Shown here: positions 37,663 to 47,705 of the stretch, piece after piece | Layout of the letters: every line of letters begins with the position of its first letter | Position numbering within the stretch: the first letter of the stretch is position 1 | Assembly: GCA_963747105.1 (NCBI GenBank) | Contig: CAVVEC010000008.1 | Span: forward strand, 310,001 to 374,000 | Reading direction: 5' to 3' | DNA: 64,000 bases | Source of the DNA: CAVVEC01 sp963747105 | GTDB taxonomy: Bacteria; Acidobacteriota; Terriglobia; Terriglobales; Acidobacteriaceae | Translations under genes and position numbers: made by a program | The notes under the pieces: model-generated | Seen by the model: the letters and a program-made list of their open reading frames with translations, nothing else | What the model was told of the DNA's origin: nothing | Database searches by the model: none

Positions 37663-40600
37663 ATGGAGCTCTCTCGCCGCACTTTCATTAAGAGCACAAT
37701 CGCTGGAGGAGTCGGTCTATCCGCCCTGGGATTTGATCTGGCTCCGGTCTACGCCCAAACCCAGAGCCTGAAAATCTCGCGAGCGAGCGAAACCCGCAGC
37801 ACCTGTCCGTATTGCTCGGTCAGTTGCGGCGTCATTATTTACACGCTCGGAGATAAGGCGAAGAATGCGATCCCGCAGGTGGTGCACGTCGAGGGTGACC
37901 CCGACCATCCCATCAATCGCGGCACGCTGTGCCCAAAGGGCTCGTCGCTCGAACAGGACATTCTGAACGATCGCCGCTTGCTCAAGCCTCAGGTGCGGCG
38001 GCCAGGAGCGACCGATTGGGAAGACATCTCCTGGGAGCAGGCTTACAGCGAAATTGCGCAGCGCGTGAAGAAGACCCGCGACGACACCTTCGTGGAAAAA
38101 GACGCTCAAGGCAGAACCGTGAACCGCTGCGAAGGGTTCGCCTTTACTGGCGGCTGCACCGACACCAACGAGTTCAATTATCTGGTGGTCAAGAGCATGC
38201 GCAGCCTGGGGGTCTGCTACCTGGAAAACCAGGCCCGGGTTTGACACGGCCCTACGGTCTCCAGTTTGGGGCCCACCTTCGGACGCGGCGCAATGACCAA
38301 TGGCTGGATCGACATCAAGAACACCGACATGATGTTGATCATGGGTGGAAATCCAGCCGAAAACCATCCTTGCGGCTTCAAATGGGCGATTGAAGCCAAG
38401 ATTCACCGTAATGCGAAAACCATCGTGGTCGATCCGCGCCTCACCCGGACGGCGGCGACCGCTGATCTTTATCTGCAGATTCGTGCCGGCGCCGATATTG
38501 CTTTCCTCGGCGGGTTGATCAACTACGCCATTGCGAACAACCGCATCGCGCACGACTACCTGGTCAATTACACCAACGCCGCGTTCATCATTAAGGATGG
38601 ATTCAAACTGCCGGAAGATGGCTTGTACTCCGGTTTTGATCCAGAGAAGAAGGCGTACGACAAGAACAACCTGGAATTATGAGGAAGGCGGCGATCTAAG
38701 CGGCAAGCCGGTAACCGGCTCGCCGCCTGAGAAAACTCCGCCACCTGCGAAGCAGGAAATGCCGCCTCCGCCGCCGCTGTTGCCGCCAAAGACCGCGTTT
38801 GATCTCTCACTGCAGCATCCGCGCTGCGTGTTCCAGTTATGAAGAAGCAGTATTCCCGCTACACGCCGGAGATGGTCGAGCGCATCACCGGCATTCCGAA
38901 AGATCAATTTCTGAAAGCTGCCGACTTGTTCACGTCCGTCCGCAAAGACGGCGACATGAAGAAAGTCGCCACCATTATTTATGCAGTGGGCTGGACGCAG
39001 CACAGCTTCGGAACACAGATCATCCGCACTGCGGCCATGCTGCAGTTGCTGATGGGCAACGTGGGTCGCGCCGGCGGCGGGGTGAACGCTCTTCGCGGAC
39101 ATTCGAATATTCAGGGCGCGACCGACATGGCGGGAGTGTTCGATATTCTGCCGGGCTATTTGAAAATGCCGAATCCCGCGGACACAGACCTTGGCGCATA
39201 TCTGAAGCGAATCACCCCGAACGCGGCCAAGCCTGATCCCTGGGACTCGTTCAACTATTGGTCGAATACCCCCAAGTTCGCGGTTTCGTTTCTCAAGGCG
39301 ATGTACGGTCCCGCAGCGACCAAAGAAAACGACTGGGCGTTTCACTATCTGCCCAAAATCGACCGCAACTATTCCTGGGTGAATATCTGGAATGACATGT
39401 ACGAAGGCAAAGTGAAAGGCATATTCGCCTTCGGCATGAACGGCGTAATGATTGGCCCCGACTCGGCGAAGAATATCGAGGCCCTTAAGAAGGCCGACTG
39501 GCTGGTGGTCTGCGAGATCTATCCCGATGAGACCAGCGAGTTCTGGCGCGCGCCGGGCATCTCTGCCGAGGATCAGAAGAAGATCAATACCACCGTCTAC
39601 CGTCTGCCGGGTGCGGGCTTCGCGGAAAAAGACGGAACATTCGTGAACTCCGCGCGCTGGCTGCAATGGAAGAACGTCGCGCTGCCGCCGCCGGGAGAGG
39701 CCCGGCTCGATCAGGAAATCCTGGCGACGATTTTCCTGAAAGTGCGCGAGCTCTATCAGAAGGAGGGCGGGAAGTTCCCCGACCCGGTTCTGAACGCGTC
39801 GTTCGCCTACACCAATCCCGTATTACTCCCTCGTTGGCGGAAGTTGCAAAGGAGATTAACGGCAAAGCGCTCGCCGACATCACCGATCCGAAGACCAACA
39901 TTACGATCAAGGCCGGCCAGCAGCTTCCGGGATTTGCGTGGCTCAAAGACGACGGTACAACTCTATCCGGCAATTGGCTCTACTGCGGTTCCTGGACCGA
40001 GGCCGGCGCCATGATCCAGCGCCGCGGAACCGAAGATCCATCGGGGCTGGGGATTTATCCGAACTGGGCGTGGTCGTGGCCGGCGAATCGCCGCGTCCTT
40101 TACAACCGCGCCTCGTGCGACGCCGAATGGCAAGCCCTGGGATCCCTCGCGCCGCCAAGTCTGGTGGGACGAAGCCAAGCAAGTCCTGGGTGGGCAACGA
40201 CGTGCCTGACTTCAAGCCCGACTCCGCGCCGAAAGATCACATGGGCCCCTTCATCATGAATCCCGAGGGCGTGGGACGATTGTTCGTGCCGCTGGGCGCG
40301 ATGGCCGATGGCCCGTTCCCGGAATATTACGAGCCCATCGAGAGCCCGATCGCGAATCTGTTGCACCCGAATCAGTCGAACAATCCAGTAGTCAAGAAAT
40401 ACAAGACCGACATGGACAAGTACGGCACGGTGGAGCAGGGATTCAACGTCATCTGCACGACGTATCGGCTCACCGAGCACTATCACTACTGGACCAAGAA
40501 CAATCCCATGAACGTGCAGCTGGTGCCGGAGCCGTTCGTCGAAGTGCCGTACGAACTCGCCGAGCGCATGCAATTGCAAGGCGGGGAGAAGGTCAAAGTC

Positions 40601-40845
40601 ACCAGCGCGCGCAGCCATTACATCGCCAAGGCGATGGTGACGCGGCGCATTCGGCCGATGAAGATCGACGGCAAAGAAATGTTCCAGATCGGCATTCCCG
40701 ATTCATTGGGGATTCCGCGGCATTGCCGAAGACGAGGGCAAGACGGCCAGAGACTCTGGCGAACCAGCTGACTCCGACCGTGATCGACCCGAACGCGTAC
40801 ACTCCGGAGTTCAAGGGGTTTCTGGTGAAGATCGAGAAAGCGTAG
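37663..40845 (+). pseudogene. fdnG: Formate dehydrogenase alpha subunit, selenocysteine-containing, frameshifted
   Basis: A molybdopterin formate dehydrogenase of FdnG type. A Tat signal (SRRTFIK, about 4-10) directs export. The [4Fe-4S] motif CPYCSVSCGV follows. The active-site Sec is at codon 194 (TGA 38242-38244, ENQARV-Sec-HGPTV). A proline-rich insertion lies at about 38700-38800. Frame changes occur near 38664, 38836, 39825, 40130, 40190, 40715 and 40760; the sequence joined across them is full-length. GGAGG is 8 bases upstream of the ATG. It heads the operon fdnG-fdnH-fdnI-fdhE. Confidence 0.9.
38256..38273 (+). promoter_or_regulatory. SECIS hairpin of fdnG
   Basis: GG (38256-38257) pairs with CC, T38258 is bulged, CTCC pairs with GGGG, and the loop is AGUUU. 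It begins 11 bases after the UGA. As I recall the E. coli fdhF element, it has the same 11-base spacing, a bulged U and a GU-containing loop. Confidence 0.75.
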
Positions 40846-40853
40846 CGCAGCTA

Positions 40854-40918
40854 TCAGCTTTCAGCCGTCAGCTCTCAGCCGACGGCCGGAAAACTGATGG
40901 CTGACAGCTGAAAGCTGA
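40854..40918. repeat. Large self-complementary repeat between fdnG and fdnH
   Basis: TCAGCTTTCAGC (40854-40865) and GCTGAAAGCTGA (40907-40918) form a 12-bp perfect stem. Inside, GCCGTC (40864-40869) and GACGGC (40881-40886) pair. It belongs to the AGCT-rich filler repeats seen also near 59890 and 60256. Confidence 0.75.
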
Positions 40919-40926
40919 CGGCCAAA

Positions 40927-41834
40927 ATGAGCGACCGCAAAACACTTCAGATCAAGCAAATCTCGGGACACTCCGGAGCGGCTCCGGGTTTCGATATGCA
41001 GCGCGACTACGAAGTCTGCAAGCTGGTCGACACCACGACCTGCATCGGCTGCAAGGCGTGCGAGGTGGCGTGCGTCGAGTGGAACGACATGCCGTTCAGT
41101 CGCCGACCACCTTCGACAACACTTACCAGACGATGCCCGAAACGCGCTGGAATTTCTGGAACCTGATCAAGTTCAACGAGCACCAGAAAGAAGATGGCAC
41201 GATCCAGTGGCTCATGCGCAAAGATCAGTGCATGCACTGCGCCGATCCCGGCTGCCTGCGCGCCTGCCCAGCCGATGGCGCCATCGTGCAATACACCAAC
41301 GGCATCGTCGATTTCCAGCAGGAGAACTGCATCGGCTGCGAGTTCTGCGTCTCGGGATGTCCCGTATAACATTCCCAAGTTCAATCCGGCGACGAAGAAG
41401 GTCTACAAGTGCACGCTGTGCTCGGACCGCGTTGGTCAGGGGCTGGAGCCGGCATGCATCAAGGCTTGTCCGACCGGCTGCCTGAAGTTCGGCAGCAAGG
41501 ACGACATGAAGTTCATCGCCGAAGAGCGCTCGAAGCAGCTGCGCGAGAATTTCGGATTTGAGAAAGCCGGCGTTTACGATCCGCAATCGATTGGCGGTAC
41601 GCATGTGATTTATGTTCTGCACGATGCCACGGACCCGGAGCGCTATGGTGGGCTGCCGAAGGATCCGCAGATTCCTGGGCTTACACGGTTTGGAAATGGC
41701 TGTTCAAGCCGGTGCTGGGAACCTTCGCGCTGTTCGGGCTTCTTGGAGTGTGCCTGCATTACGTGACGGTCGGTCCGCGCCGACCGCAGCCGGAGCCGCC
41801 ACAGAAGGAGAATGCCAATGGCAACCGCGGTTGA
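40927..41834 (+). pseudogene. fdnH: Formate dehydrogenase beta subunit (iron-sulfur), frameshifted
   Basis: An FdnH-like electron-transfer subunit with four cysteine clusters for [4Fe-4S] centres: CIGCKACEVAC, CMHCADPGCLRAC, CIGCEFCVSGCP, and CTLCSDRVGQGLEPACIKAC. A C-terminal membrane helix (WAYTVWKWLFKPVLGTFALF and on) anchors it. Frame changes lie near 41098, 41367 and 41678; the joined protein is complete. The stop overlaps the gamma gene start. It passes electrons from the periplasmic alpha subunit to cytochrome b. Confidence 0.88.
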
Positions 41835-42556
41835 ACGTTTCGACGAGAAGGCCCGCCGCGCCTTCGATCGCTTCGGGCGCACCGAGGTTTACGTCGGCGA
41901 GTTGCTGCGCCATCCGGTGTACACGCGCTTCCTCCACTGGATGGTTGCGCTTTTCTTTTTTCTCGCCTTGTTCTCCGGATTCGGCATTTACCTTCCCTGG
42001 CTTTTCCGCTGGTTTACGCCCATCTTCGGCGGCGGACCACTGGCCCGCGCCATGCATCCCTGGTTCGGTCTGGGATTCGTCGTCTTTTTCGGACTGCAGA
42101 TGCTGAACTGGCTGAGGCCGATGGCTTGGAAGAAAGCCGACACGCAACTGGATGCGAAACATCAAGGGAGTTGTGTCGGGAGAGGATAAACTCGAACCGC
42201 CTGACACAGGCTTCTTCAATGCCGGCCAGAAAGTACAGTTCTGGGAGATCGTCGACGGCTGCGCCGTCTACCTGATCACCGGCATCATTCTCTGGGCAGG
42301 CGCCCCGACTTTCGGACGCTGGCCTGTGGCAATCAGCTACGTTCTGCACGACATCTCTGCGTTGATCATGCTGGGCGGAATTTTCATCCACATTTACCTC
42401 AGCACGATCGGTGAGCCGGGCACTTTCCAGGCCATGACCCGTGGCTCGGTCAGCGAGTCCTGGGCTTGGACTTTCCATCCTGCCTGGTTTAAGGAAGCTA
42501 CCGGTCGCGATCCCCGACAGGCTTACGAGGCAGCGCGGCAAGCCGAGAAGAAATAG
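41818..42556 (+). pseudogene. fdnI: Formate dehydrogenase gamma subunit (cytochrome b), frameshifted
   Basis: An FdnI-like di-haem membrane subunit with four helices. Probable haem ligands are in HPVYTRFLHWMVALFF, ARAMHPWFGLGF and VLHDISALIMLGGIFIHIYL. The frame changes near 42142 between helices 2 and 3. AAGGAG is 7 bases before ATG 41818. It would reduce quinone with electrons from formate. Confidence 0.88.
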
Positions 42557-42579
42557 TCAAATTCGGTGGTGGCGCAGTT

Positions 42580-42650
42580 TGATTTGTCATCCCGAGCAAG
42601 CGTTCTTTGCGCGGCGGGAGCCTGCCCTGAGCGACGACGAAGGGGATCTG
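42580..42650. repeat. Dispersed repeat cluster between fdnI and fdhE
   Basis: CATCCCGAGCAAGCGTTC is followed by GAGCCTGCCCTGAGCGACGA and CGAAGG, combining the two repeat types found elsewhere (7012, 24263, 56843, 63215). An open frame runs through it into fdhE but has no ribosome site. Confidence 0.6.
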
Positions 42651-42772
42651 CGCGAGCCGCGCGCACGCGTCGCGTTCTTTGCGACGCGACAACCGCGCGT
42701 TTGGCTCGCTTCTCTGTCAAACTGGGCCGGTTCGCCCACGTTGCCTCGGACATCGGCTCGCTTGATAATCAG

Positions 42773-43585
42773 ATGATGAGAGTTTCTCCCTGGCAGCAGC
42801 GGATCAAGCGCGCGGAGAATTTGGCGAGGCAGTATCCGTTCGCGGCGGAAATTCTTGGCTTCTACGCGACAATCGCCCGCTTCCAGGAAGAATTCTACGG
42901 TCGGCTGGAAGCCGCGGCGGAGAGGCCTTCTACGGTCTCCTCTGGAGGCCAGAGCTTCAGCCCTCCGGAGTCGCCGGAGCTCCACGCCAGCTTCGGACCC
43001 TTCCTGTCGCTGGTCGAAAAGCTAGGTCCGGCGCGACTTGCAGCACTGGCACGAGAGCTGCGACAGTCCTCGCCCGAGTCCTGGTCTGAGCTGCTGGATG
43101 CCAGCTGGAGCGCGACCGAATTCTCCTCGGATGAACCACCGGAAGAATTTCTGGCTCGTGCATTTCTTCAGCCCTATGCCGAATTTGTACGCTCCCGTCT
43201 CGCCATGAAATCGGACGGATACATTCATTCACTTTGCCCGTTCTGCAATCGCAAGCCGGGCCTGGGCGTGCTCCGACAGCAGGGGGACGGAGCGCGGCGG
43301 TCATTGATGTGTTCATTCTGCCTGGCGGAGTGGGAGTTTCGACGCATCGTTTGTGCAGGCTGCGGGGAAGAGAACAACGCGAAGCTGCCTGTGTATACGG
43401 CGAGTGATTTCGATTACATCCGTGTGGAATGTTGTGACACTTGCCATGTGTATCTCAAAGCGGTTGATCTCACCAAGAACGGTTTGGCCGAGCCGATGGT
43501 GGATGAAATCGCCGCGGCACCGCTCGATCTGTGGGCGCAAGAGCATGGATATGCGAAATTGCAGCGAAATCTGATGGGAATGTGA
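42773..43585 (+). CDS. fdhE: Formate dehydrogenase accessory protein FdhE
   Basis: A 270-residue FdhE needed for maturation of Tat-exported formate dehydrogenases. The C-terminal half carries four CxxC zinc/rubredoxin-like motifs: CPFC, CSFC, CAGC and CDTC. The N-terminal half is helical. ATG 42773 or 42776 is taken as the start because the 207 in-frame bases upstream consist of intergenic repeat. It completes the fdn operon. Confidence 0.92.
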   Translation: MMRVSPWQQRIKRAENLARQYPFAAEILGFYATIARFQEEFYGRLEAAAERPSTVSSGGQSFSPPESPELHASFGPFLSLVEKLGPARLAALARELRQSSPESWSELLDASWSATEFSSDEPPEEFLARAFLQPYAEFVRSRLAMKSDGYIHSLCPFCNRKPGLGVLRQQGDGARRSLMCSFCLAEWEFRRIVCAGCGEENNAKLPVYTASDFDYIRVECCDTCHVYLKAVDLTKNGLAEPMVDEIAAAPLDLWAQEHGYAKLQRNLMGM

Positions 43586-43770
43586 TCTTGCCGAGGAAAT
43601 TGTCTCACCCTGCTTTTCGGCCGCCGGATTTCAGGCTCCGGCGACTCCTAGGGGAATCGCGCCCATCCGGGATCAGCGCTTGCGCCGTTTAGAATTTTCG
43701 GGTGAATGGTATAGTTGCGCAACATTAACGGGGCGGCCAGTCCCCCTTCGACGAACGCCGCGTTGGACCA

Positions 43771-43858
43771 TGGTGCCGGGAGGGGGAGTTGAACCCCCAA
43801 GGTACTAAGTACCGGCGGATTTTGAGTCCGCTGCGTCTGCCAGTTCCGCCATCCCGGC
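43771..43858 (-). tRNA. tRNA-Leu (anticodon CAA)
   Basis: The acceptor stem GCCGGGA/TCCCGGC is perfect, followed by A and encoded CCA. The anticodon stem GCGGA/TCCGC holds the loop CTCAAAA (anticodon CAA). The long variable arm expected of tRNA-Leu is present. It is 88 nt including CCA. Confidence 0.96.
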
Positions 43859-43997
43859 CTGGTGTTCAACCTGCGAAGAAGATTAGCTTAATCGAGCCGG
43901 TAGCCCTTTGCAACCGGCTCGCAGCGGAGTTCGCATCTCGCGACGGGCCTGGCGCCATCAGCCCGAACCGTAATAGGGTCCGCCCGTCAAGCCTATC

Positions 43998-45389
43998 CTA
44001 TACTTCGACGGAGTTCTCGTTCACGAGCGGCAAGTTCGCTGCCTGCCAGGCGTCGAAGCCACCGATCACGTTGATCACGTTCTGGAAACCGGCTCGTTGC
44101 AGCAGACTGCAGGCGACCATACTGCGATATCCGCTCTTGCAATGAACCGCAAGCGGAGCGTTGCTTTCGATCTCCGGCGGAGAGGTGTTGAAATTGTCGA
44201 GCGGCCACCACGAGGCGCCCGCGATGTGTCCGGCCTGCCACTCCGGCTCGCGGCGCACATCGAGCACGCGGAATGGGTGAGACAGCATCCGTTCATGCAA
44301 AGCCTGCACCGTGATTTGCGGCAATTCGGCGTACTCGAATCCCGCCTGCTTCCATCCTTCAATGCCACCCTGCAAGTATCCACGCTCGCTTTCGATGCCT
44401 ACCCGCGCCAGGCGCATGCGGGCTTCGGACAGCTGCTCCGGCATTCCCGCAATCAGTACCGGACGCGAAGACAGGCCCAGAATTGTTCCTGCCCAAGTGG
44501 CAAATTGTCCGGAAAGAGCAATGCTGATGGAACCGGGCACGTGCCCGGCGGCAAACTGGTCGCTGGGGCGGACATCCAATGCAATCACTCCTTCATCCAG
44601 CAGGGCCTTCAGTTCGGGCGCCGAAATCGGGGGTAGTGGGGGCAACTCCGATAGCGCGGGCGCACCCGCGCGGTTGATTTCGGCGTCTTGGAGAAAATAT
44701 TCGGGGCGGGCAGGCAAATTTGCAGTCAGTCGCCGGATAAATTCCTCCCGGCTCTTGATTTGAAGCGCGTAATTGGTGAGCCGCTCGGTGCCGATGGTCG
44801 AGGAACGCTCGGCCCGCATATTGCGCCCACAGAGCGAACCCGCCCCGTGCGCCGGATAAACCAGAACATCGTCTGTCAGCTTGAGCAGTTTGTGGTGCAG
44901 GCTGTCGTAGAGCATGCCCGCCAGTTGCGCTGGCGTGTGCGTCTTCGACAAGTCGGGACGGCCAACATCACCGAGAAAAAGTGTGTCTCCGGTCAGAACC
45001 GCCCAAGGCCGCGGCGACTTTTCCTCATCCGTAATCACCAGACAAACGCTTTCCGGCGTGTGCCCGGGGGTCTCCAGCACTTTGATGCGTGCTGTACCCA
45101 CTCGCAACTCGAAACCCTCGTTCACAGCCACATGGGGGAACGCGGCGCGGGCCCGCGTGCCAATGTAAATCTTCGCTCCGGTGCGCGTAGCCAGCTCTTT
45201 GTGGCCAGACACAAAGTCGGCGTGCAGGTGGGTTTCAAAGACGTGACGGATCTTCGCACCGTGCTCTTCAGCGGCCTTGAGGTAAATGTCTACGTCCCGC
45301 TGAGGATCAACCACTATTGCTTCGCCCTGCGACGCCAGCATGTAAGAAGCGTGAGCCAGACAGCCGAGGTAAAACTGTTCAAAGTACAT
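43998..45389 (-). CDS. MBL-fold hydrolase with two rhodanese domains
   Basis: A 463-residue protein. Residues 1-215 are a metallo-beta-lactamase fold of the persulfide dioxygenase (ETHE1/Blh) type with THLHADFVSGH. Two rhodanese domains follow. The second (about 365-460) has a catalytic Cys in HCKSGYRS. The first (about 260-350) keeps the fold (DVRPSDQFAAGHVPGS) but has IAGMPEQ where the Cys loop should be, so it is likely inactive. A role in sulfane-sulfur or persulfide oxidation is inferred. The start at 45389 fits homologues; 45428 is an alternative. Confidence 0.88.
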   Translation of the reverse strand: MYFEQFYLGCLAHASYMLASQGEAIVVDPQRDVDIYLKAAEEHGAKIRHVFETHLHADFVSGHKELATRTGAKIYIGTRARAAFPHVAVNEGFELRVGTARIKVLETPGHTPESVCLVITDEEKSPRPWAVLTGDTLFLGDVGRPDLSKTHTPAQLAGMLYDSLHHKLLKLTDDVLVYPAHGAGSLCGRNMRAERSSTIGTERLTNYALQIKSREEFIRRLTANLPARPEYFLQDAEINRAGAPALSELPPLPPISAPELKALLDEGVIALDVRPSDQFAAGHVPGSISIALSGQFATWAGTILGLSSRPVLIAGMPEQLSEARMRLARVGIESERGYLQGGIEGWKQAGFEYAELPQITVQALHERMLSHPFRVLDVRREPEWQAGHIAGASWWPLDNFNTSPPEIESNAPLAVHCKSGYRSMVACSLLQRAGFQNVINVIGGFDAWQAANLPLVNENSVEV

Positions 45390-45610
45390 GATCGTGGCCC
45401 CTTGAGCGTAAACGGAATCATAGAACAACTCTCAGCAATGGCCTAGCGACGCGTGGGGGAAGTACGATTCGCGTTTTGCCTCTGGAAAAGTCGGAATTTT
45501 CGCATTCGGTTTTTGCGCTACAATGCAGTGTGGATGCGCTATCCCGCCCTCACGACCGAGGTCGGGTGGCAAACCGAAGAATTACCCTGTTCCCCCCAGG
45601 AGGTAGTGCG

Positions 45611-46072
45611 ATGTACCGGCCCATGGGCAGTGGTGTCCCTGGCTCCAGTCCGTTCCTGGACGCGGAGTCTGCGATTCGCGGCCTCACCCAGGATTTCTGC
45701 ACCGCGTTCAATACCGGCAACTACGACCAGGTCGCGGCGCTATTTGCCGCGGACGGACTTTACCTGGCCCCGAACCGGGAGGCGGCCCAGGGTCCCAAAG
45801 CGATCGAACAAGTTTTGGGGCAGTACGGCGACGCGGGGTATCAAGGCCTGCGTTTTGAAACCACCCGTGTAGACCACTCGGACGACATGGCGATTGAAAT
45901 CGGCCGCTATACCGTCACCATACAGATGGGACATGCTGACCACACTGACCGGGGAAAGTTCATGCGCGCGTGGCGACGCCTGGGAACTTGGCGAATCATC
46001 GCCGATTCCTGGAATAGCAGCCTGCCACGTGTCGGGAACATCTCTCCCGCCAGCGAAACAAAAGTGGCCTAG
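45611..46072 (+). CDS. SnoaL/DUF4440-like (NTF2-fold) protein
   Basis: A 153-residue NTF2-like protein. It has an N-terminal helix pair (AESAIRGLTQDFCTAFNTGN), then YDQVAALFAADGLYLAPN and a C-terminal sheet (YTVTIQMGHADHTDRGKFM, then WRIIADSWNSSLP). Such proteins include steroid isomerase-like enzymes and stress proteins. AGGAGG 7 bases upstream fixes the start. It is divergent from the MBL-rhodanese gene. Confidence 0.8.
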   Translation: MYRPMGSGVPGSSPFLDAESAIRGLTQDFCTAFNTGNYDQVAALFAADGLYLAPNREAAQGPKAIEQVLGQYGDAGYQGLRFETTRVDHSDDMAIEIGRYTVTIQMGHADHTDRGKFMRAWRRLGTWRIIADSWNSSLPRVGNISPASETKVA

Positions 46073-46165
46073 CTCGGCATCAGAACTCGCGAACAAGCGG
46101 AAGACCACGGAAGAGAAGCGAAAGCTGCAATTGTACGCTGCGCTTGCTGGTGCTATGTTTTCGGG

Positions 46166-46369
46166 ATGAAGGAACAGCCGGGCGATCCGGCGTCCGCGCC
46201 TGCGGCCGAGCTCAGCGGTGCTGGCGCAGTTCCGGCTGCCGCCGCCTCGATGAATCGAGGCAACCCTTCCCGCTTCTGTCCCAATTGCTCCGCGCAGCTC
46301 AAAGAACATCGCTGCAAGTTGAGCTGTCCACGCTGCGGATTCTATCTGAGCTGCTCGGACTTCTACTGA
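46166..46369 (+). CDS. Small zinc-ribbon protein
   Basis: A 67-residue protein with a disordered alanine-rich N-terminus and a C-terminal zinc ribbon, CPNC-(11)-CPRCGFYLSCSDFY. The function is unknown. It lies 93 bp after the NTF2-like gene on the same strand. Confidence 0.65.
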   Translation: MKEQPGDPASAPAAELSGAGAVPAAAASMNRGNPSRFCPNCSAQLKEHRCKLSCPRCGFYLSCSDFY

Positions 46370-46405
46370 TCGCAGACTGGCAAGGGCCGGCGCCGTCAAG
46401 CCGAC

Positions 46406-47509
46406 TCATGGCGAAACAATATCGTAAATCTTGCGCGCAAGACCGATAAAATCCAGCGAACTTTGCTCTCCTTCCAAGTTTGAGAGGATCACCACGCCAA
46501 ACTCTTTTTCCGGCAGGAGGTACAGCACACTGCTGACGCCCTGTTGATCCCCGCCGTGGCCGGCCTCTTGCAGTCCGTGGTATTCGCCAATGGGGCCTCC
46601 TCGAAAATAGCCGAAGCCATAGATTGTTGGCTTTCCGTCACGAGTTTTCGCCGGCGTGAGCATCTGGTTCAAAGTCGGCTTCGAAACCAATTTTCCCGCA
46701 TAGAGCGCTGTCACAAAAGCGCCCATGTCCCGCGCGCTGGCATTGATGCCGCTCCCCGGAGGCTTGTTGCTGACGTCAACGAATACGGCATTTTGCAATC
46801 CCCCGCTGGGAGCGACTCTATACCCATGCGCCCGGTGCGGGATAATCGCGAAGACATCATCGAGGTGAGTGGTCGCCATCTGAGCCGGCTCGAAGATCGC
46901 CTGATGCATATAGCGCTCGTAGCTGGTTCCCGAGGCGCCCTCCATCACACAACCAAGCACGATGTAGCCATAGCTGGTGTACAGCATCCTGGTGGCGGGC
47001 TCAAACTCCAGAGGGTCGGCGGCGAATTGGGTCAATGCTTCCTTGATGCTCGCGTAGTGCCGGGTGTTGATGCTCTCTTCTTCATTCCTGTAGTCGCGGA
47101 TGCCGCTCTGATGGGAAAGCAGTTCTCTGGTGGTAATGGGCCAAGGCTTCTGGGGAAAGTCCGGACAGTATTTCTGAATTGGCGCATCCAGATCGAGCTT
47201 CCCGGATTCGACGAGCTTCATGGCCGCGGTTGCCGTGACCGGTTTGGATATTGATGCGATGCGGTAAACAGTATCGGCGCTGGCAGGCACGCTGTTTTCG
47301 ACGTCGGCAAGACCGTAGCCCTGGGTAAGGACAACCCGTCCGCGATCAATTACCGCAAGCGATAGGCCCGGCACACGGTGCTCGGAAACGTAGGCACTGA
47401 CCAGGCGGTCAATGGACTGCGCAGGGTCAGCCGCGATTTGCGCAACCGCTGGAAGACTGCACGCTGCCAGGAATACAAGGGTAGAACAGGTGGTTTTTTG
47501 GAAAGTCAT
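46406..47509 (-). CDS. Exported serine hydrolase (class C beta-lactamase family)
   Basis: A 367-residue protein with a signal peptide (about 1-24, ending AVAQ). The SxxK motif is S86-I-S-K89; the second motif is YTS in MLYTSYGYIVLG; the third is HGG in EAGHGGDQQG. The family includes esterases, D-aminopeptidases and penicillin-binding proteins; beta-lactam hydrolysis should not be assumed. It is a single gene. Confidence 0.9.
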   Translation of the reverse strand: MTFQKTTCSTLVFLAACSLPAVAQIAADPAQSIDRLVSAYVSEHRVPGLSLAVIDRGRVVLTQGYGLADVENSVPASADTVYRIASISKPVTATAAMKLVESGKLDLDAPIQKYCPDFPQKPWPITTRELLSHQSGIRDYRNEEESINTRHYASIKEALTQFAADPLEFEPATRMLYTSYGYIVLGCVMEGASGTSYERYMHQAIFEPAQMATTHLDDVFAIIPHRAHGYRVAPSGGLQNAVFVDVSNKPPGSGINASARDMGAFVTALYAGKLVSKPTLNQMLTPAKTRDGKPTIYGFGYFRGGPIGEYHGLQEAGHGGDQQGVSSVLYLLPEKEFGVVILSNLEGEQSSLDFIGLARKIYDIVSP

Positions 47510-47705
47510 AGTTCGAGCCGAAGATCAAGGATCGGGGCGGCGTACCGCTCTCCCAATTGAGATTAGCATTCGGAATCTCCGGTGTGTGAGCGGGATGCGC
47601 GAATTTCCGACGGCTGTTCGAGGGCCGGCTTCAGAGCGCAGACAAAAACTTCTAGAGCAGAGTCTGCACCACCTGACACCTGGGTGCTGTCCTAATAGTG
47701 GGTTG

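Noticed and set aside
37172..37771. 200-codon open frame before fdnG
   Set aside because: No family resemblance, no ribosome site, and it runs through the Tat signal region of fdnG in another frame.
42566..42772. N-terminal extension of FdhE
   Set aside because: The bases are intergenic repeat; conserved FdhE begins at 42773.
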